Assembly (NCBI RefSeq): GCF_000304455.1
Contig: NC_018605.1
Coordinates: 434,035-498,034, forward strand
Direction of reading: 5' to 3'
Source of the DNA: Cardinium endosymbiont cEper1 of Encarsia pergandiella
GTDB lineage: Bacteria > Bacteroidota > Bacteroidia > Cytophagales > Amoebophilaceae
Length of the DNA stretch: 64,000 bases
The translations under genes were made by a program, and so were the position numbers. The notes beneath the pieces are model-generated. The model was not told the DNA's origin. It ran no database searches and saw only the letters and a program-made list of their open reading frames with translations. This document shows, in pieces, positions 27,157 to 37,677 of this stretch (positions are counted from its first letter, which is position 1; every line of letters starts with the position of its first letter).

Positions 27157-27230
27157 TCCAAATATCCCAAAATTGATGGTGTAATCGTTTGTAATAGCCA
27201 TCATAATCCAAATAAAGAAACGTATAATCT

Positions 27231-28457
27231 ATGAACATCAAACAAATTATTCCCATTTATATGGTCTTAAATGGACTAAGTAGCATTGTGCCCACTATTT
27301 TGGTAATTGGTTTTTCAATTACTTTGTTTGAAACAGATACCAGTGGTATTTCTGCAGCTTATTTGGAGCCAGCTAGCTTATTAGGGATTGGTTCGGCTGG
27401 ATTAATTGGAGGTTTTTTTTTAAAACGTTTTTCTGCCTATACCATAGGGGTAGGTGCCCTTGTATCGGCTAGCTTGACCTTATTAGTTTTGTCGGTATAT
27501 AGTGGTGTACATCTACGCGTCTGGACCCTTACATTGTGGGCACTGGCCTGTATCATGAGTATTGAACATTCCAATGGTCTTGCTTTTATGAGTAGACAAA
27601 TAGGGGCCCGTGATAGGCCTTTCTTTTTTTCTAATTTTCAAATTTTTTTACAATGTTTTAATGTTTTAGCACCTATATTGGCGAAAAATTTATTAGCTAT
27701 GATAGGATTGAAGGCAGTTTTATTGCTTTGTAGCTTTATTTACATTTTGCGCATCATACCTTGGCAGTTATGCCGCGTGGCAGATATTGGTACAGAAGCA
27801 ACCGCACTACAACCATTTGGCGTTTTGACCGGTTTTAAAGAAATCGTTCAAAATCCTGGACTATTGCGCATCACCAGTTTTCGTTTGGTGAATTACATAG
27901 CCACTATTGCCTATACCGTTAGCTTGCCTATTTTGGTAGCAAGGATTGCCAAAGGCAATAGCCAAGTCAATGCAACATTATACAGCTATAGCATCAGTAT
28001 GATCAATCTAGCCTTTATTGTAAGTGGCATATGCGGTTCATGGATCCTAAGAAAAAAACCTAAATGGATCATTGGTTTTTTTAATATTAGTCCTGTCTTT
28101 ATTGTGTTGGCTTCGATTATCGCTTTTTATGTAACAGAGCCATGCTATCTTGAGGCCACTGCATTGCTCTATGGCATGGGACTTTATTTGTTTAGAATCG
28201 CTATTGCAATTATAGGTCAAGCTTTAACTAAAAATGAAAAGCTCGCCCACGTGATTTTAGTAGGGGATGCAGTAGTAAAATGTTTTGCTTATGGGGTTGG
28301 TTCTTTGATACCATGGTGGATAGTCCTTCCACCTTTATGGGGCATAGCTCCTCCCTTTGTGGGTTTTGTTTTATGCTCTTTACTTTCACTTGGTATGATT
28401 AAACCCATTACTAAAATATATCTCGCATCCTTGTACAAAAAAAATAGTACAAAATAA
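27231..28457 (+). CDS. MFS-type membrane transporter
   Basis: 408 aa with about 11-12 hydrophobic segments and short loops. The first half contains GIGSAGLIGGFFLKRFS, which resembles the MFS loop 2-3 region. A central cytoplasmic loop near 185-215 divides two bundles of six helices. No residue pattern points to a substrate. It follows secDF after 74 bases on the same strand. The family call rests on topology and the loop motif, so subfamily and direction of transport are open. Confidence 0.7.
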   Translation: MNIKQIIPIYMVLNGLSSIVPTILVIGFSITLFETDTSGISAAYLEPASLLGIGSAGLIGGFFLKRFSAYTIGVGALVSASLTLLVLSVYSGVHLRVWTLTLWALACIMSIEHSNGLAFMSRQIGARDRPFFFSNFQIFLQCFNVLAPILAKNLLAMIGLKAVLLLCSFIYILRIIPWQLCRVADIGTEATALQPFGVLTGFKEIVQNPGLLRITSFRLVNYIATIAYTVSLPILVARIAKGNSQVNATLYSYSISMINLAFIVSGICGSWILRKKPKWIIGFFNISPVFIVLASIIAFYVTEPCYLEATALLYGMGLYLFRIAIAIIGQALTKNEKLAHVILVGDAVVKCFAYGVGSLIPWWIVLPPLWGIAPPFVGFVLCSLLSLGMIKPITKIYLASLYKKNSTK

Positions 28458-28629
28458 TAATAGCTGTTCACGCTAGTGGTAAAACAGGGATTTGGACCTT
28501 ACTTTATCAAAAGTACAATAAGCTTTTTTACCTGTAAGCCATCTTTGCACATTACAACTTTTTACAAAGGCCACTCCTTGCAAAGTAACCTTTTCAGATA
28601 AGTGAAGGGATAAAAACTGCGCAAATGAT

Positions 28630-29274
28630 TTATTGGTTTAAGCCACTTTTTTTGATGAAATCAACAGCAATGTTTAAACCCCTATGGTCTATTGAATGGG
28701 AAAGATCCTCTAATTTATGCGTGCTACAGGGTACATTATGGTCAAATAAATATTGTCTGGCATGTTCTATAGCATCTACCGCTACTACTGTGTCCAACAT
28801 ACCATGAATCAAACAAATAGGTGTCATCGTATTGATGCATGATGAAGGGGCTACTAGCAACCCAGAAAATCCTATGGTACATAAAAATGGCTCCATCTGT
28901 ACAAGGGTTAAATAGATGCCCATCATAGCCCCCTGTGAAAAGCCAATTATAATAGTCTCCTTATTCGTAACATTTAGTGCTATTTGTTTTTGTTTAATGA
29001 ACTCGTTAACCGGTGGCACATTCCTTCCCAGCAATCTTTTCATTATATATGGCGTTCGATCTTGTAGGCTAAACCATTGTCGGCCATGTGAGGCCATATC
29101 ATATGGTTCTATGCCATGTGGCGCTATGAAATGACAATCCGGTAAATGATTTTTCATATATGGAACCAATTTGATTACATCATGGCCATTAGACCCTACA
29201 CCATGTAACAATATTACTAATTTTTTTGCTGGTAATATTTTACTATATACTTCAGGATGTATTAAATTACTCAT
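28630..29274 (-). CDS. Carboxylesterase/phospholipase, alpha/beta hydrolase
   Basis: 214-aa serine hydrolase of the YpfH/EstB (acyl-protein thioesterase-like) type. Oxyanion segment [11 protein letters not shown] at 23-32, nucleophile S113 in [10 protein letters not shown], acid D161 in IHGMLDTVV and H193 in LEDLSHSID. No signal peptide, so it is cytoplasmic. It hydrolyses short acyl esters in related proteins; the true substrate is unknown. Convergent with the MFS gene and divergent from nth. Confidence 0.88.
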   Translation of the reverse strand: MSNLIHPEVYSKILPAKKLVILLHGVGSNGHDVIKLVPYMKNHLPDCHFIAPHGIEPYDMASHGRQWFSLQDRTPYIMKRLLGRNVPPVNEFIKQKQIALNVTNKETIIIGFSQGAMMGIYLTLVQMEPFLCTIGFSGLLVAPSSCINTMTPICLIHGMLDTVVAVDAIEHARQYLFDHNVPCSTHKLEDLSHSIDHRGLNIAVDFIKKSGLNQ

Positions 29275-29462
29275 TATTGATCTGCTACTATGCTAAATTT
29301 ATAAGATAGACGTTTTAATCTATGCGGTGGCCATTGATACATGTAATATGGGGCCCGGATATTCGATTGGTTATTAAACTACGTTTGCACCCTTCCCCTA
29401 ATACATAGGGCAAATATAACCCTTTCCTAACAGCCCATATGGCCCTTTGACATAAATATATT

Positions 29463-30101
29463 ATGGAACAACTAATAGTTGACAAAATTTTTGAAATTTT
29501 AAGTTATAAGAATCAAAACCCTACTACAGAACTTGTCTATAAAAATGATTTTACTTTACTCGTGGCCGTACTATTATCCGCACAAGCTACTGATATATCA
29601 GTAAATATAGCAACAAAACCTTTATTTGAACGATTTGATACACCAGAGAAAATCGTATGCCTTGGAGAAGAAAGATTAAAACAATATATACGATCGATTG
29701 GGTTATTTAACCATAAGGCTAAAAATATTATAGCACTATCTAATCTATTGATCAACCATTATAACAGCCGTGTACCCAACCACTTTGACGCACTGGTGCA
29801 ATTACCAGGCGTAGGCAGAAAAACAGCCAATGTGGTATTAAATTGTCTATTTAACCAGCCAACTATTGCGGTAGATACCCACGTATTTAGAGTAGCCAAA
29901 AGGATTGGACTGGCAAAGGGTATCACACCGGAAAAAGTGGAACAGGAGTTATTAGCCGCCATAGACCAAAAGTGGCGCAAACATGCCCATCATTGGCTTA
30001 TACTACATGGTAGGTATATTTGCAAAGCACGCAAACCCAATTGCACCATTTGTCCCATTCAAACCTATTGTACCTACTATCAAAAAAGTTGCAAAAAATA
30101 G
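29463..30101 (+). CDS. nth: Endonuclease III
   Basis: Base-excision repair glycosylase/AP lyase for oxidised pyrimidines. 212 aa. The helix-hairpin-helix [14 protein letters not shown] contains the catalytic K120, and D138 follows in [11 protein letters not shown]. The C-terminal 4Fe-4S cluster ligands C187, C194, C197 and C203 are all present in the C-x6-C-x2-C-x5-C pattern. Convergent with lepA, 14 bases apart. Confidence 0.96.
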   Translation: MEQLIVDKIFEILSYKNQNPTTELVYKNDFTLLVAVLLSAQATDISVNIATKPLFERFDTPEKIVCLGEERLKQYIRSIGLFNHKAKNIIALSNLLINHYNSRVPNHFDALVQLPGVGRKTANVVLNCLFNQPTIAVDTHVFRVAKRIGLAKGITPEKVEQELLAAIDQKWRKHAHHWLILHGRYICKARKPNCTICPIQTYCTYYQKSCKK

Positions 30102-30115
30102 TACGCTACGTTGCT

Positions 30116-31915
30116 TTAATCATCTAATTTTAATACCGCCATAAAAGCCTCTTGTGGAATTTCTACTGAACCTACTTGTTTCATTCGTTTTTTACCTTTT
30201 TTTTGTTTTTCTAAAAGTTTCCTTTTTCGTGAAATATCACCACCATAACACTTGGCAATCACATTTTTTCGTAAAGACTTTACTGTTTCTCGAGCAATGA
30301 TTTTTGTACCAATAGCTGCTTGAATACTTACTTCAAACATATGTTTAGGAATAATTTCTTTAAGCTTTTTACACAAAACTTTACCCCGTTCATAGGCACT
30401 TGATCTATGTACAATAGCCGACAGGGCATCTACTTTTTCATTGTGCAATAGGATATCTAATTTTACCAAATCTGCATCAGCAAACCTAGCTAGTTCATAA
30501 TCTAAGGAAGCGTAGCCACGTGAAATCGTTTTAAGTTTATCAAAAAAATCAAAAACCACTTCTGCTAGGGGTAGTTCAAAAGTAAGTTCTACCCGGTCAG
30601 TCGTTAGATAAAGTTGATTTTTTAAAATACCTCTTCGATCCATACAAAGTTTTATAATTCCACCCAAAAATTCTGCCTTTGTAATAATTTGAGCTTTGAT
30701 AAGTGGTTCTTCAATGCGATCAATAGTATTTGGATCAGGCATATCTGCAGGTGCTTGTACCTCTATGCGTTGCCCTTTTGCGTCTATTACATGAAACTGT
30801 ACCGACGGAACTGTAGTGATAATGGTAATATTAAACTCTTTTTCTAGTCGTTCTTGGATAATCTCCATATGGAGCATCCCCAAGAAACCACATCTAAACC
30901 CAAAGCCTAAAGCCGCAGAGCTCTCTGCTTCCCAAATCAGTGCAGCATCATTTAATTTCAGCTTTTCTATAGCATCTCGTAATGGCTCATATTCTGTGCT
31001 ATCTACTGGATAGATGCCTGCAAAAACCATAGGTTTTACTGCTTCAAATCCTTTAATTATGGCCCCTACCGGACGCCCAGCTTTATCGATATGGGTAATC
31101 GTATCCCCTACTTTTACCTCACTTGCATTTTTAATGCCTGCAATCATATAGCCTACATGGCCTGCTGCTAAAAATGGTTGGGGGATTTGTTGCAGTTTTA
31201 AAATACCCACCTCTTCGACTTTATAATCTATCCCTGTACTAATGCACTGAATCTGGTCTCCTGGCTGAATCATTCCATTAAAAATGCGAAAATAAACCTC
31301 TACACCACGAAACGTGTTGTACAGTGAATCAAAAATCATTGCTTGCAGAGGAGCTTTAGGATCTCCTTTAGGCGCAGGTATACGGGTAACTACTCCTTCG
31401 AGTAGGGCATCAATGCCGATGCCCTGCTTGGCGCTAACCGAAAGAATCTCATCTCGATCGCATCCTATAAGCTCTATGATTTGATCTTTTACCTCTTCTG
31501 GCATCGCCCCGGGCAAATCTATCTTATTCAATACAGGAATAATGGTAAGGTTTTGTGCCAGGGCCAGATATAGATTAGAAATGGTTTGCGCTTCAACCCC
31601 CTGTGCCGCATCAACCACTAGCAACGCTCCTTCACATGCCGCAATAGAGCGCGAAACTTCATAGGTAAAGTCTACATGTCCTGGTGTATCAATCAAATGG
31701 AAGAGGTAAGATTCATCCTTATATGCATAAGCCATTTGGATCGCATGGCTTTTAATCGTGATACCCCGTTCACGCTCTAAATCCATATTATCCAGAACTT
31801 GATTTTTTTGATCACGTAGGCCAACCGTTTTAGTGGCTTCTAGTAAACGGTCTGCTAAGGTGCTTTTGCCATGGTCAATGTGTGCAATGATGCAAAAATT
31901 CCGAATATTTTTCAT
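30116..31915 (-). CDS. lepA: Elongation factor 4 (LepA)
   Basis: Ribosomal GTPase that affects initiation and back-translocation. 599 aa, the normal length. G motifs: [15 protein letters not shown], the switch region [32 protein letters not shown] and SVSAKQGIG. LepA-specific C-terminal domain with [24 protein letters not shown] near the end. It is divergent from rplS, whose promoter lies in the 131-base gap. Confidence 0.97.
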   Translation of the reverse strand: MKNIRNFCIIAHIDHGKSTLADRLLEATKTVGLRDQKNQVLDNMDLERERGITIKSHAIQMAYAYKDESYLFHLIDTPGHVDFTYEVSRSIAACEGALLVVDAAQGVEAQTISNLYLALAQNLTIIPVLNKIDLPGAMPEEVKDQIIELIGCDRDEILSVSAKQGIGIDALLEGVVTRIPAPKGDPKAPLQAMIFDSLYNTFRGVEVYFRIFNGMIQPGDQIQCISTGIDYKVEEVGILKLQQIPQPFLAAGHVGYMIAGIKNASEVKVGDTITHIDKAGRPVGAIIKGFEAVKPMVFAGIYPVDSTEYEPLRDAIEKLKLNDAALIWEAESSAALGFGFRCGFLGMLHMEIIQERLEKEFNITIITTVPSVQFHVIDAKGQRIEVQAPADMPDPNTIDRIEEPLIKAQIITKAEFLGGIIKLCMDRRGILKNQLYLTTDRVELTFELPLAEVVFDFFDKLKTISRGYASLDYELARFADADLVKLDILLHNEKVDALSAIVHRSSAYERGKVLCKKLKEIIPKHMFEVSIQAAIGTKIIARETVKSLRKNVIAKCYGGDISRKRKLLEKQKKGKKRMKQVGSVEIPQEAFMAVLKLDD

Positions 31916-32006
31916 TAAACTTGTTTGAGTGAAAATAAAAAGGCTGAATCCATTTCAGACTTAGCCATTTACAGTATTGCAAGGTACGGAATTTAAAAAA
32001 TAGTAT

Positions 32007-32014
32007 TATCTTTG
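32007..32014 (+). promoter_or_regulatory. Bacteroidota-type -7 promoter element before rplS
   Basis: TATCTTTG followed by CA fits the TAnnTTTG -7 consensus of the Bacteroidota housekeeping sigma factor. It lies 33 bases before the rplS ATG, giving a leader of about 25 nt. No convincing -33 TTG is seen at ideal spacing. Confidence 0.55.
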
Positions 32015-32046
32015 CATTAATATTTATATAATTTTCTAACCTTATT

Positions 32047-32403
32047 ATGCATCAGTTAATAAAATACGTTGAGGCCACCTGTAATCCCCAGCCTGCCCGC
32101 ACATTTCCTAATTTTAAGGCTGGTGATACCATCAATGTCCATGTAAAAATACAAGAAGGCAATAAAGTTCGTATTCAACAGTTTCAAGGTGCGGTTATTC
32201 AGCGTAAAAATCCCAACACCAATGGGGAAACTTTTACCGTACGTAAGGTATCTAAGGAAGTAGGGGTAGAGCGTATTTTCCCTTTGCTTTGTCCTAATAT
32301 TGAGAAAATAGAAGTAAAAAGAAGAGGTCGTGTCCGTAGGGCTAGGATTTATTATCTGCGGGGCAAGCAAGGTAAAGCAGCTCGTATTAAGGAGCTTAGG
32401 TAA
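32047..32403 (+). CDS. rplS: 50S ribosomal protein L19
   Basis: Large-subunit protein at the subunit interface, 118 aa. The segment [16 protein letters not shown], then [14 protein letters not shown] and the end [20 protein letters not shown] are the L19 signature. It is not clustered with trmD or rpsP here, another sign of gene shuffling. A hairpin at 32509-32544 may end its mRNA. Confidence 0.97.
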   Translation: MHQLIKYVEATCNPQPARTFPNFKAGDTINVHVKIQEGNKVRIQQFQGAVIQRKNPNTNGETFTVRKVSKEVGVERIFPLLCPNIEKIEVKRRGRVRRARIYYLRGKQGKAARIKELR

Positions 32404-32508
32404 GATCATTTACCGCATGCTTTTTGCTTAAAAAATCAAGCCCACTCTAAAAAAATATTGGAAAAAAACCTTTTAGCTAAAAAACTTAGTCCGGCTTACA
32501 GACTACAA

Positions 32509-32544
32509 AAAGAGGCTTCTGTAGGCCAGCTGTAAAGCTTCTTT
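32509..32544 (+). terminator. Hairpin downstream of rplS
   Basis: AAAGAGGCTT and AAGCTTCTTT pair over 10 bp with one G-T pair and a 16-base loop, about 105 bases after rplS and before tRNA-Thr. A weak T-rich tail follows. Confidence 0.45.
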
Positions 32545-32653
32545 GTATAGCAAAATTTTTTACAAAAAGGCGTTTTTCGCAACGTCCCCTATGTCCCTAA
32601 AATAGATAAATATATTTTATATATATTTGTTTATAAGTGCCTAATTTTTTGCT

Positions 32654-32726
32654 GCCTCCTTAGCTCAACTGGTAGAGCAACTGATTTGTAATCAGTAGGT
32701 TGCTGGTTCGATTCCGGCAGGGGGCA
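32654..32726 (+). tRNA. tRNA-Thr (anticodon TGT)
   Basis: 73-nt cloverleaf: acceptor GCCTCCT/AGGGGGC with one T-G pair, D-arm TAGCTCAACTGGTAGAGCA, anticodon stem CTGAT-tTGTaa-ATCAG, T-arm GCTGGTTCGATTCCGGC. CCA is not encoded. It lies 130 bases before the left end of an IS element. Confidence 0.95.
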
Positions 32727-32855
32727 CTTAGCCTCCTATGCATCTTATGGCGTAATAACTGTGCAGCTGTGGCCATCCACTTTATCTTTATAGACTATTT
32801 TTGTCATGTTTATGCCCATATGTATATGGTTTTATATTCGATCAGTAATCTTTTT

Positions 32856-33749
32856 GAGACCGTTGCAATAGCTTTGTTAATTTTTAGGATAAAAAGTTGG
32901 CTTAAAATTTATTAAAAGGCTAAGTTATATAGGTTTTTGAGAATTTGTATTTAAGCTTTTTTCTATTATATGTATGTATGTCAATAAAAGTAAGCGGTCA
33001 ATTAAGTTTATCAGATGTTTCAGCTAGTCGCCGCAAATGTACACACACTTTCTTTGATCAAATGCATAAACTGATTAATTGGTCATCGATAGAAAAAGAA
33101 CTTCGTATTTATTATCCTAAAGGCTTACGTTTATCAGGCAAGCCTGCCTATAGTCCCTTATTACTTTTTAAAATGCTCTTGCTTGAGCAGTGGTAAGGTA
33201 AAAAAAGCTATGATTTGCATGAAGATGATACTATATCGGTATCGCAGAGCTATCAAAAAGGAGTAGATCCAGAAGCTAGTTGGATCAAAAAAGGTCATAA
33301 TCTTTATTATGGCTATAAGAGACATGTCCTAGTAGAAAGTAAAGAAGGTTTAGTTCTGGCAGTCAGTACTACGCTGGAAGTAGGCTCTATGGAGATAAAG
33401 GCTATAGCGGTTTCCCTAAAGAAACTTTACTAAAGAACAAAAATTAAAATCAGCTATTCAAAAGAAAGGTAGTAGAAATCATCCCTTATCATCTGCTGCT
33501 AAGCAGTTTAATAAATTGGTATCTAAGACGCGCTATAAAGTAGCAAGAGTATTTGGCAGCATTAAGAGGTGGTTCCGTAGTGCAGGAGCTAGATATATAG
33601 GACTGGATAAAAGTCATACGCAACATGTTATGGAAGCTATAGCCTATAATTTATATAATGAATTTTATGGATCCTTAACTGCAAAAACTACAAAAAATAG
33701 CACTACAAGCTTAACAAAAATCACAATAACTATCTATAACAACGGTCTC
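32856..33749 (+). mobile_element. Decayed IS5-type insertion sequence, both ends visible
   Basis: 894-bp element bounded by imperfect 16-bp terminal inverted repeats: GAGACCGTTGCAATAG at 32856-32871 and CTATAACAACGGTCTC at 33734-33749 (14 of 16 match). It encloses a broken transposase. No clear target duplication is seen (tttt on the left, gtatt on the right). The same ends and coding parts recur at 35786-35880 and 39703-39957, so it is a multi-copy element in this genome. Confidence 0.8.
32978..33749 (+). pseudogene. Broken IS5-family transposase
   Basis: The N-terminal part (from ATG 32978, SIKVSGQLSLSD, then KPAYSPLLLFKMLLLEQW) stops at 33196. The frame resumes as LHEDDTISVSQSYQK and KKGHNLYYGYKRHVLVES, which resembles the middle of IS5-type DDE transposases, and stops at 33433. 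A third piece from about 33516 reads RYKVARVFGSIKRWF and HTQHVMEAIAYNLYNEF, the typical C-terminal part. The stretch expected between the first two pieces, with the first catalytic Asp, is missing, and there are further frameshifts, so no active enzyme can be made. Confidence 0.85.
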
Positions 33750-33991
33750 GTATTGTATAATATACCACAATGCTCTGGGACTAAACAGCTAAGATCGTAT
33801 GGCCTAATAGATTATACTGTGCGTACAAAGTAGCTTCATTTGTATTTTTCAATATAGCCATTTAATTTGCAACCGTTAACAGACCATTTATCCCCTTTGT
33901 TTTATCGATTTTCTATGGTACATAAAAAATCGATCCAGTGGTATGGTAGAGACATGTTTAGCCGTTAAGTAGTGCAATAGTAGATTAAAGT

Positions 33992-35617
33992 ATGGATAAA
34001 AAATATGAGATGATCATCGATAAAGTAGATAGGTATAGATTTTTTTGTGTACTGATGTGGTGGGTAATCCCCCACTCCCTTTTAGCTATTCCTTCATCGA
34101 TAGTAGAAATTGTGCGTACCTTTGAAGGCCAAAATAAACAAAAAAGTGCTAAGCCAAACCATAGTGAAGTGCCACCTTTATCAGTAGATGGTGCAGATAA
34201 TAACTCAGATGGGGCATCTAGCTTGTCTAATGCGCAACAGGCGCGATTGGCTATCGATGGAGCCATTAAAGATAGTAAGCTGGCAAGCCACCCTGCTACT
34301 TGGTATTATAGAGGGGTTATTTATGATCGACTCTTAAGGGATCATATCGCTTCAAAAGAAGGACCCGCCTTCTTGGATGAGGCTCTTGCCGCCTATGTGC
34401 AAGCGCAGCAATTGAGTGTATCCAAACATAAACAATTTCATAGCTTTGCCCTTAGTAACTTAACCGCTCTATGGAGTTATTTTTTAAACCGAGGGATTGG
34501 CTACTATAGGCAAGAATCATTTGATCAAGCTATAGATCAATTTGCTATTTGCAGGCGTATTTTGCCTAAAGAAGCTACGCCATTGTTGTATATGGCTGTT
34601 GTTTATCATAGCCATGACCAGCCAGAAGAAGCATTGCGTTATTATCAAGACTATTTAAAAGTACAAGGCCCACAGTTTGCTGTTTTGCGTGCTATGGCTG
34701 CTATTCATTACCATAAGCTTAAAAATTTTGATACAGCTATAGCCATTCTAAATGAAGCACTTCTTCAGTTCCCTTTTAATAATGAGTTATTAGAGGAAAA
34801 ATGCTCTATCTATGAAGCCGCTGGAAAAGTAGATGGCTATGTAGATGGCTTAGCGGTTGGGCTCCAAAGTAAAGAGCTCCATGCCTATTACGCATATGCT
34901 TATCTGCTAGAATATTTAGGACGTATAGAAGAGGCCGTTTTTTATTATCAGCAAGTTTTAAAAAATCACCCCCATCAATATGATGCGTTGCGTCAAATGG
35001 GTTTTTTATTTTACAATAAAGCCATAAAACTCCATAGGGATACGGTACAATTATTTGGACACAAAGAGCCATTAGCTTCCCATCCTAGGTTGACTGATTG
35101 GTATGGGTTAATCCATGTAACGCTTAGATATACAGGGCCCGATGGTATGGGATTTCTAGCGCGTCACCATATATCGCCCATTTTTAGTGTAAGGCGTTGG
35201 CGCTATAAGCCACTTCTATTTTCTGTCCCCCCTATCTGTGTAGTATACCATTATCACCTTGTTCAACACAGTAAAGTAAACAGCTTAAATCTGTTGTTAG
35301 AAACAGACAATATACCCTATAGCAGCCCTTTATATAGCTATATAAACCAAAAAAAAACACTAGCATTGGCCTGTAATCAGTCCGCACAAAGGGTATCAAA
35401 ACTAAAAAAGTATCTAAAAAAATCTTTGTATTACCTAAAAATGGCCCATATACAAGATAAAAAAGATAAAAAAGATAAAAAAGTTGCACAAGCTTTGTAC
35501 CATAGTTATTACTATTTAAAAAAATATGGGTCTGCTTACAGATTGTTACAAGCGATGCACAAAAAAAACCAATATCTTTCAGATGACCCATTTTTCGCCC
35601 ATAAAGAAAAAGATTAA
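33992..35617 (+). CDS. Exported TPR-repeat protein
   Basis: 541 aa. A hydrophobic segment FFCVLMWWVIPHSLLAIPSS near 18-37 suggests a signal peptide or N-terminal anchor. A low-complexity linker follows (about 45-80), then tetratricopeptide-like helix pairs from 100 to 360, for instance SFDQAIDQFAICRRILPKEA, PEEALRYYQDYLKVQG and RIEEAVFYYQQVLKNHPHQ. Near 490 the DNA holds a 9-bp tandem repeat giving KDKKDKKDKK. TPRs bind proteins; the partner is unknown. The gene is bracketed by fragments of the same IS element (ends at 33749 and 35880), so it may have been moved or copied by it. Confidence 0.7.
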   Translation: MDKKYEMIIDKVDRYRFFCVLMWWVIPHSLLAIPSSIVEIVRTFEGQNKQKSAKPNHSEVPPLSVDGADNNSDGASSLSNAQQARLAIDGAIKDSKLASHPATWYYRGVIYDRLLRDHIASKEGPAFLDEALAAYVQAQQLSVSKHKQFHSFALSNLTALWSYFLNRGIGYYRQESFDQAIDQFAICRRILPKEATPLLYMAVVYHSHDQPEEALRYYQDYLKVQGPQFAVLRAMAAIHYHKLKNFDTAIAILNEALLQFPFNNELLEEKCSIYEAAGKVDGYVDGLAVGLQSKELHAYYAYAYLLEYLGRIEEAVFYYQQVLKNHPHQYDALRQMGFLFYNKAIKLHRDTVQLFGHKEPLASHPRLTDWYGLIHVTLRYTGPDGMGFLARHHISPIFSVRRWRYKPLLFSVPPICVVYHYHLVQHSKVNSLNLLLETDNIPYSSPLYSYINQKKTLALACNQSAQRVSKLKKYLKKSLYYLKMAHIQDKKDKKDKKVAQALYHSYYYLKKYGSAYRLLQAMHKKNQYLSDDPFFAHKEKD

Positions 35618-35953
35618 AGTGTAGTAGTCATTATAATTTCATATATGCTAGGTATTACAGAAACTCGTTCTATTAAACAATCTTCTTGAAAAACTAAGAA
35701 TTTCTTACGTCGTAATATTATTTTAAGAGGTGTTTAGGGGGATGGTATATCAAAAATGAACAAAAATGAACTTAAAAACCAACAAATAATGAATTTTATG
35801 GATCCTTAACTGGAAAAACTACAAAAAATAGCACTACAAGCTTAACAAAAATCACAATAACTATCTATAACAACGGTCTCAAAACATAGCAATACAATAA
35901 ATTTATACAAAAATGGTATTTCAGGGCCGACTAATTAAAGTCTATTTATTGGT
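35618..35953. other. 336-base region with IS remnant
   Basis: Between the TPR gene and the end of recJ. It holds the 95-bp IS right end at 35786-35880 and a tandem pair of CAAAAATGAA at 35751-35770. No gene is seen. Confidence 0.6.
35786..35880 (+). mobile_element. Solo right end of the IS5-type element
   Basis: These 95 bases match 33655-33749 with a single mismatch (one C/G change near 35812) and stop exactly at the terminal GGTCTC. The left part of the element is gone. The near identity shows a recent duplication or deletion event. Confidence 0.9.
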
Positions 35954-37663
35954 TTAAGCCATACATACTGTTTCTTTAATATCCTTGACCATAAGTTGTA
36001 AAGATTTATGACCCAAATAATAATTGTATCCTATGGTGTAGGCTATAGCAAACGGCTTACCAGTTGCAACAAGTGGGAAGTAGCCACCCAAGCCAAAGCC
36101 TATGGCTTCATAAGACACTGAACAATCTGTTTGGTAAAGTTCCAACTTAAGATGTTTTCCTTTTATTAAATAAAATTTACGTGCATAAACTTTTTCACTA
36201 GCAAATATCGGCGTAGGATTCCCTGGACCAAAAGGAGTCATTTGCATCAATATGTTTACAAATTTCTGAGTAATGGCCTGAAAAGGGATTAGGGCGTGAA
36301 TGGGTTGTTGAGGGATTAACAAATCATCGGTTATGGTCTCTGATACTACTTCTTCAAACTGTTTCTGAAATTTAGCTACATGGGCTAGTGGCATGGTAAG
36401 GCCTGCCGCAAAAGCATGTCCGCCATATTGGTGTAAAAGCCCACTACAGGCTGAAATGGCCTCGTAGATATTATAGCCAGATATGGAACGAGCAGAACCA
36501 GTAGCTTTACCATCAGAGCGTGTTAAAACCACAGTAGGCCTATAACATTGTTCAATGCAACGGGAAGCTACGATGCCAATAATACCTTTATGCCAATCTG
36601 GATTAAAAAGCACATTGCTTTTGCTTGGATAGGTTTTATTTTCTATCATGGCTAAGGCTTCTTGTGTAATCGTATGGTCAAGCGATTGGCGCAAGGCGTT
36701 TTGTTGATCAATAGATTGGGCTAAATGATAGGCTTTTATTAGATCTTGTTCTATAAGTAGCTGAACTGCCAAAGAAGCATGGCTCATACGTCCAGCTGCA
36801 TTAATCCGCGGGCCTATTTTAAAAACAATATCAGAAATCATAATGGTAGTAGTTAATCCTCCTAGCTCTATTAATGCTTGTAGCCCCGGACGAGGTTGAG
36901 TAGCCAATTGTTTGAGGCCAAAATAGGCTAAAATTCTATTTTCATCTACCAATGGGACTATGTCACAAGCGGTACTAACCGCTACAAGGTCTAAGTAACC
37001 ATAGAGGGTTGCAGGTTTTAAACCACAGTGGCTACAAAAGGCTTGTAATAGTTTAAAACCTATACCACAACCTGATAATTCTTTAAAAGGATAGGAACAA
37101 CCTGGTTGTTTGGGATTTAAGATTTCATATGCTAGTGGCAACACATCTCCTACTTCATGGTGGTCACAAACCATCACATCTATGCCGCGTTCAGCTGCTA
37201 GCGCAATCGGTTCATACGCTTTTATACCACAGTCTAAGGTAATGATAAGTTTGACGCCATCTTGATGGGCTTTTTCTATTGCTTGCATGGAAACCCCATA
37301 GCCTTCCACCATACGATCTGGGACATAATAACTTACTGCTGCACCAGGCAATGTGTCAAGAAAACCATAGACCATAGCCACAGCTGTCGTACCATCTACA
37401 TCATAATCACCATAAATTAATATTTTTTCTTTTTTTGTTAAGGCTTGATACAAACGGCCTACAGCCCGTTCCATACCTTGCATTAAAAAAGGATCATACA
37501 ACTGTTCTAAATCAGGACGAAAAAAATGCTTAGCTGCTTCAAAAGTTTCTATTTCCCTTTCGACTAAAATAGTTGAAATAGCAGAGGGGATACCGAGTAC
37601 TTTCTCCAAAGCTGATACCGTATTATATGGCTTAAAAGATTGAATTACCCAACGTTTCTGCAT
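35954..37663 (-). CDS. recJ: Single-stranded-DNA exonuclease RecJ
   Basis: 5'-3' exonuclease for recombination and repair, 569 aa. DHH-family motifs: IYGDYDVDGTTAVAM (85-97), LDCGIKAYEP, VCDHHEVGD, then PRINAAGRMSHA and the DHHA1 part with YGGHAFAAGLTMPL. The length is normal and no break is seen. It is the last gene of a pdhA-TPR-recJ run with 14 bases to the TPR gene. Confidence 0.95.
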   Translation of the reverse strand: MQKRWVIQSFKPYNTVSALEKVLGIPSAISTILVEREIETFEAAKHFFRPDLEQLYDPFLMQGMERAVGRLYQALTKKEKILIYGDYDVDGTTAVAMVYGFLDTLPGAAVSYYVPDRMVEGYGVSMQAIEKAHQDGVKLIITLDCGIKAYEPIALAAERGIDVMVCDHHEVGDVLPLAYEILNPKQPGCSYPFKELSGCGIGFKLLQAFCSHCGLKPATLYGYLDLVAVSTACDIVPLVDENRILAYFGLKQLATQPRPGLQALIELGGLTTTIMISDIVFKIGPRINAAGRMSHASLAVQLLIEQDLIKAYHLAQSIDQQNALRQSLDHTITQEALAMIENKTYPSKSNVLFNPDWHKGIIGIVASRCIEQCYRPTVVLTRSDGKATGSARSISGYNIYEAISACSGLLHQYGGHAFAAGLTMPLAHVAKFQKQFEEVVSETITDDLLIPQQPIHALIPFQAITQKFVNILMQMTPFGPGNPTPIFASEKVYARKFYLIKGKHLKLELYQTDCSVSYEAIGFGLGGYFPLVATGKPFAIAYTIGYNYYLGHKSLQLMVKDIKETVCMA

Positions 37664-37677
37664 AGATGCAATAGCAA

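Noticed and set aside
35440-35490. Possible CRISPR or satellite at the AAAAAAGAT repeats
   Set aside because: This is a short 9-bp tandem inside a coding frame (KDK repeats), with no spacers. No CRISPR array was seen anywhere in the window.
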